Below, piece after piece: positions 61,859-64,000 of a DNA stretch of 64,000 nucleotides. Under the pieces are notes generated by a model. It was not told the origin of the DNA. It did no database searches and saw only the letters and a program-made list of their open reading frames with translations. Positions within the stretch are counted from its first letter, which is position 1. Each line of letters starts with the position of its first letter. Origin of the DNA: Sphingomonas sp. R647 (GTDB lineage Bacteria > Pseudomonadota > Alphaproteobacteria > Sphingomonadales > Sphingomonadaceae); contig NZ_JAIQXT010000003.1 in the NCBI RefSeq assembly GCF_020177055.1, positions 434,001-498,000 of the forward strand. Reading direction: 5' to 3'. The position numbers and the translations under genes were made by a program.

Positions 61859-62749
61859 ATGACCACCGACCTCGACCGCACGCTCAACTTCACGATTCCC
61901 CAGCGCCATGCGCGCGGGCGGATCGCGCGGCTGGGTCCGGTGCTGGGCGAAATCCTCGCCGCGCACGCTTATCCCGCGCCGATCGAGCGCCTGCTGGCGG
62001 AGGCGCTGACCCTTACCGCATTGCTCGGCTCGACGCTCAAGGACGCCGGCGGGCAGCTGACGCTGCAGGCGCAGGCACAGGGCGGAATCGTCAGCCTGAT
62101 GGTGTGCGACTATAAGGGCGGTGAGCTGCGCGGCTATGTCCAGTACGATGCCGACCGGCTCGCGGAACTCGGCAGCAGCCCCTCGCTCTACGCGCTGTTC
62201 AACCAGGGCTATCTGGCGATGACCTTCGACCAGGCGACGACTGGCGAGCGCTATCAGGGCATTGTCCCGCTCGACGGCGGCTCGCTGGCCGAGGCGGCGG
62301 AGAATTATTTCGACCAGTCGGAGCAGATCCCGACCTTGGTGCGGCTCGGCGTCGGCCACGATGCGGCGGGCAAGTGCATCGGCGGCGGCCTGTTCCTCCA
62401 GCACCTTCCCGAGGGCGAGGAAGGCGGCGAACGGCTCCACGCGCGCGAGGTTCATGCCGAATGGGAGCATGTCGAGGCGCTGGCGAGCACGCTGGGCGAG
62501 GATGAACTGGCCGATGCGGCGACGTCGCTCGAGACCCTGTTGTGGCGGCTGTTCAACGAGGATGAGGTGCGCGTCCAGTCCGGCGGCGATCTTGCCCGCG
62601 GCTGTCGCTGTGATCCCGACTATATCGGATCGGTGCTGGCCAAATTCCCGGTCGAGGATCGCGCCGACATGGCTGAAGACGGGTTCATCACGGTCGATTG
62701 CGCATTTTGTGCAAAGAAATTCCCGATCGCGCTCGACAGCTTTGCGTGA
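61859..62749 (+). CDS. hslO: Redox-regulated chaperone Hsp33
   Basis: 296 aa. The N-terminal domain (FTIPQRHARGRIARLGPVLG, LLGSTLKDAGGQLTLQAQAQ, SLMVCDYKGGELRGYVQYDA) and the C-terminal redox switch with zinc-binding Cys in LARGCRCDPDYIGSVLAKFP (CxC) and TVDCAFCAKKFPIALDSFA (CxxC). Oxidation releases zinc and activates the holdase. ATG 61859 is the start by comparison with the family; an upstream start would lie in a repeat element. It follows argF by 159 bp, which is filled with repeats. Confidence 0.96.
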   Translation: MTTDLDRTLNFTIPQRHARGRIARLGPVLGEILAAHAYPAPIERLLAEALTLTALLGSTLKDAGGQLTLQAQAQGGIVSLMVCDYKGGELRGYVQYDADRLAELGSSPSLYALFNQGYLAMTFDQATTGERYQGIVPLDGGSLAEAAENYFDQSEQIPTLVRLGVGHDAAGKCIGGGLFLQHLPEGEEGGERLHAREVHAEWEHVEALASTLGEDELADAATSLETLLWRLFNEDEVRVQSGGDLARGCRCDPDYIGSVLAKFPVEDRADMAEDGFITVDCAFCAKKFPIALDSFA

Positions 62750-62799
62750 CCGAAATCGTCAGCGAATTGACAGGTGAAACGTGCTAGAGGAGCGATGAA

Positions 62800-63201
62800 A
62801 TGAAAATGCTTCGCGCCCTTGCGACTACCGTCGCGCTGCTTTCTCCCCTCGCTGCCGGGAGCGCAGCGATGCGTGCCGACAACGGTCTTACCGCGCTGGG
62901 CAAGATCGAGCGTGGCGAGTGGACGCTGCGGGCCGCCGACGGATCGTCGCGCAGCATCTGCGTCACCGACCCTCAGATGCTGCTCCAGCTGCACCATCGC
63001 GGCGCGGCGTGCACGCGCTTCGTGGTCGAGGATGGATCGCTGGGCGGGCGGATCACCTATAGCTGTCCCGGGATCGGCAACGGCGCGACCCGCGTCGTGG
63101 TCGAGACACCCCGTCTGATCCGGCTGGAAAGCCAGGGGATCAGCCGTGGCTTGCCCTTCTCGTTCGAATATGAGGGGCGCCGGACCGGCCCCTGCCGCTG
63201 A
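62800..63201 (+). CDS. Exported small protein, possibly DUF3617-like
   Basis: 133 aa. Signal peptide MKMLRALATTVALLSPLAAG ends near residue 22-24. The mature part has GKIERGEWTLRAADGSSRSI, then CVTDPQMLLQLHHRGAACTR, GGRITYSCPGIGNGATRVVV and PFSFEYEGRRTGPC, with four Cys that could form two disulfides. The 'GEW...C' spacing recalls DUF3617 proteins, but the match is by eye and weak. It lies between hslO and queC on the same strand. Confidence 0.7.
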   Translation: MKMLRALATTVALLSPLAAGSAAMRADNGLTALGKIERGEWTLRAADGSSRSICVTDPQMLLQLHHRGAACTRFVVEDGSLGGRITYSCPGIGNGATRVVVETPRLIRLESQGISRGLPFSFEYEGRRTGPCR

Positions 63202-63255
63202 TCGGGGCATTCCGCTTCCTTGCCGCACCGCGGCAAAGGCGGTAGCGCAGAGCGG

Positions 63256-63942
63256 ATGACCGAAGCCAGCTATGCCGTCGCCCTCGTGTCGGGCGGACTC
63301 GACTCCTATGTTTCTGCTGCCTGTGCGCGTGCCGACGGGCACCGCCTGCTTGCACTCTCGATCGACTATAACCAGCGCCATCAGGTCGAACTGGCCGCGG
63401 CGCGGCGGATCGCTGCCGTTTTGGGGGCGGAGCGGCACATCGTCCTGCCGCTTGACCTCTCGCTGTTCGGTGGGTCGGCGCTGACCGCCGATATCGACGT
63501 GCCCAAGGACGGCGTCGGGCCGGACATCCCGGTCACCTATGTCCCCGCGCGCAACACGATTTTCCTCAGCCTCGCGCTCGGCTGGGCCGAGGCGATGGGC
63601 GCGCGCGACCTGTATCTCGGCGTCAATGCGCTCGATTATTCGGGCTATCCCGATTGCCGCCCGGAATTTATCGACGGGTTCGAAAAGCTTGCCGAACTCG
63701 CCACCAAGGCGGGGGTCGAGGGGCATCCGTTCCGCATTCAGGCGCCGCTCGTCGCGATGAGCAAGGCCGACATCGTGCGCAAGGGCACCGAGCTTGGTCT
63801 CAACCTCGGGCTCAGTTGGTCGTGCTACGACCCCGCGCCGGGTGGGGTGCATTGTGGTCGCTGCGACAGCTGTCGCCTGCGCGCCAAGGGCTTTGAGGAG
63901 GCGGGGATCCCCGATCCGACCCGCTATGCGGTAGCGGTCTGA
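63256..63942 (+). CDS. queC: 7-cyano-7-deazaguanine synthase
   Basis: 228 aa. N-type ATP-pyrophosphatase loop [60 protein letters not shown], and the zinc site [20 protein letters not shown] near the C-terminus. It turns 7-carboxy-7-deazaguanine into preQ0 using ATP and ammonia, towards queuosine. ATG 63256 gives [14 protein letters not shown]. It is 10 bp before queE. Confidence 0.97.
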   Translation: MTEASYAVALVSGGLDSYVSAACARADGHRLLALSIDYNQRHQVELAAARRIAAVLGAERHIVLPLDLSLFGGSALTADIDVPKDGVGPDIPVTYVPARNTIFLSLALGWAEAMGARDLYLGVNALDYSGYPDCRPEFIDGFEKLAELATKAGVEGHPFRIQAPLVAMSKADIVRKGTELGLNLGLSWSCYDPAPGGVHCGRCDSCRLRAKGFEEAGIPDPTRYAVAV

Positions 63943-63952
63943 GGGCATCGTC

Positions 63953-64000
63953 ATGAGCTATGCGGTCAAGGAAATGTTCCTGACCCTCCAGGGGGAGGGG
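63953..64000 (+). CDS. queE: 7-carboxy-7-deazaguanine synthase, partial (N-terminus only)
   Basis: Only 16 codons lie in the window (MSYAVKEMFLTLQGEG), cut by the right edge. The sequence F-x-T-x-QGEG is the N-terminal signature of QueE, the radical-SAM enzyme that makes the substrate of QueC. Its place directly after queC supports the call. Confidence 0.85.
   Translation, partial: MSYAVKEMFLTLQGEG

Noticed and set aside
62767..62799. A sigma70 promoter for the exported small protein at 62800
   Set aside because: TTGACA is perfect, but no -10-like sequence occurs at 16-18 nt, and the interval is only 50 bp.

Overview
The window looks like chromosomal core sequence from a sphingomonad (Sphingomonas or a close relative, Alphaproteobacteria). 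Evidence for this: high GC with strong third-position bias; GcrA; an atpI-B-E-F'-F block with a split b/b' stator and no F1 genes alongside; a full tol-pal operon; several outer-envelope proteins with 'AxA' signal peptides; two exact matches to the alphaproteobacterial EcfG general-stress promoter (GGAAC-N16/17-CGTT); and dense palindromic intergenic repeats of a kind common in this group. There is no rRNA, phage, transposase or CRISPR array.

Layout. 0-5 kb: a partial DUF3089 hydrolase, two tandem paralogous membrane acyltransferases, an exported isoaspartyl peptidase/asparaginase and an S1/P1 nuclease. 5-7.7 kb: a minus-strand cluster of an SPFH/Band 7 protein, a ribbon-helix-helix regulator, a zinc-ribbon protein and three very small or small membrane proteins. 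7.7-12.2 kb: ybgC-tolQ-tolR-tolA-tolB-pal. 12.2-20.3 kb: housekeeping and stress genes (EVE protein, DUF3297, PEP-mutase/ICL-family enzyme, LytTR two-component system, OsmC, gpmA, dienelactone hydrolase, DUF4126, histone H1-like protein) separated by repeat elements. 20.3-26.2 kb: purB, an EF-hand protein under an EcfG promoter, radC and the F0 ATP synthase operon. 26.3-36.7 kb: M20 amidohydrolase, rhomboid protease, uvrC, a low-GC orphan gene beside a tRNA-Leu-like element with a collapsed anticodon arm, a DUF2254 protein, a DUF3857/transglutaminase/TPR protein and rlmJ. 36.8-44.5 kb: polysaccharide deacetylase, FemAB/GNAT-like protein, recO, leuB, a GT2-GtrA fusion, a TraB/GumN-like protein and a PMT/GT39-like transferase. 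44.5-53.7 kb: metZ, apaG, LysR, GNAT, an uncharacterised coupled pair (GNAT-fold protein plus a 767-aa two-TM protein), parE and an outer-membrane beta-barrel protein. 53.7-64 kb: an MCP, gcrA, an ABC-2 permease, an orphan PAS histidine kinase, argD-argF, hslO, an exported small protein, queC and the start of queE.

How the genes work together: tol-pal and YbgC maintain the outer membrane; the atp block makes the proton channel; argD-argF are two steps of arginine synthesis and follow a structured leader with an intrinsic terminator; queC-queE are consecutive steps towards preQ0; and the GT2-GtrA and PMT-like genes probably make and use a polyprenyl-phosphate sugar. The least explained parts are the SPFH/RHH small-protein cluster, the GNAT plus CorA-like-topology pair, the tRNA-like element, and a long hairpin that buries the ribosome binding site of the H1-like gene. 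All assignments come from reading the sequence; no database search was run.
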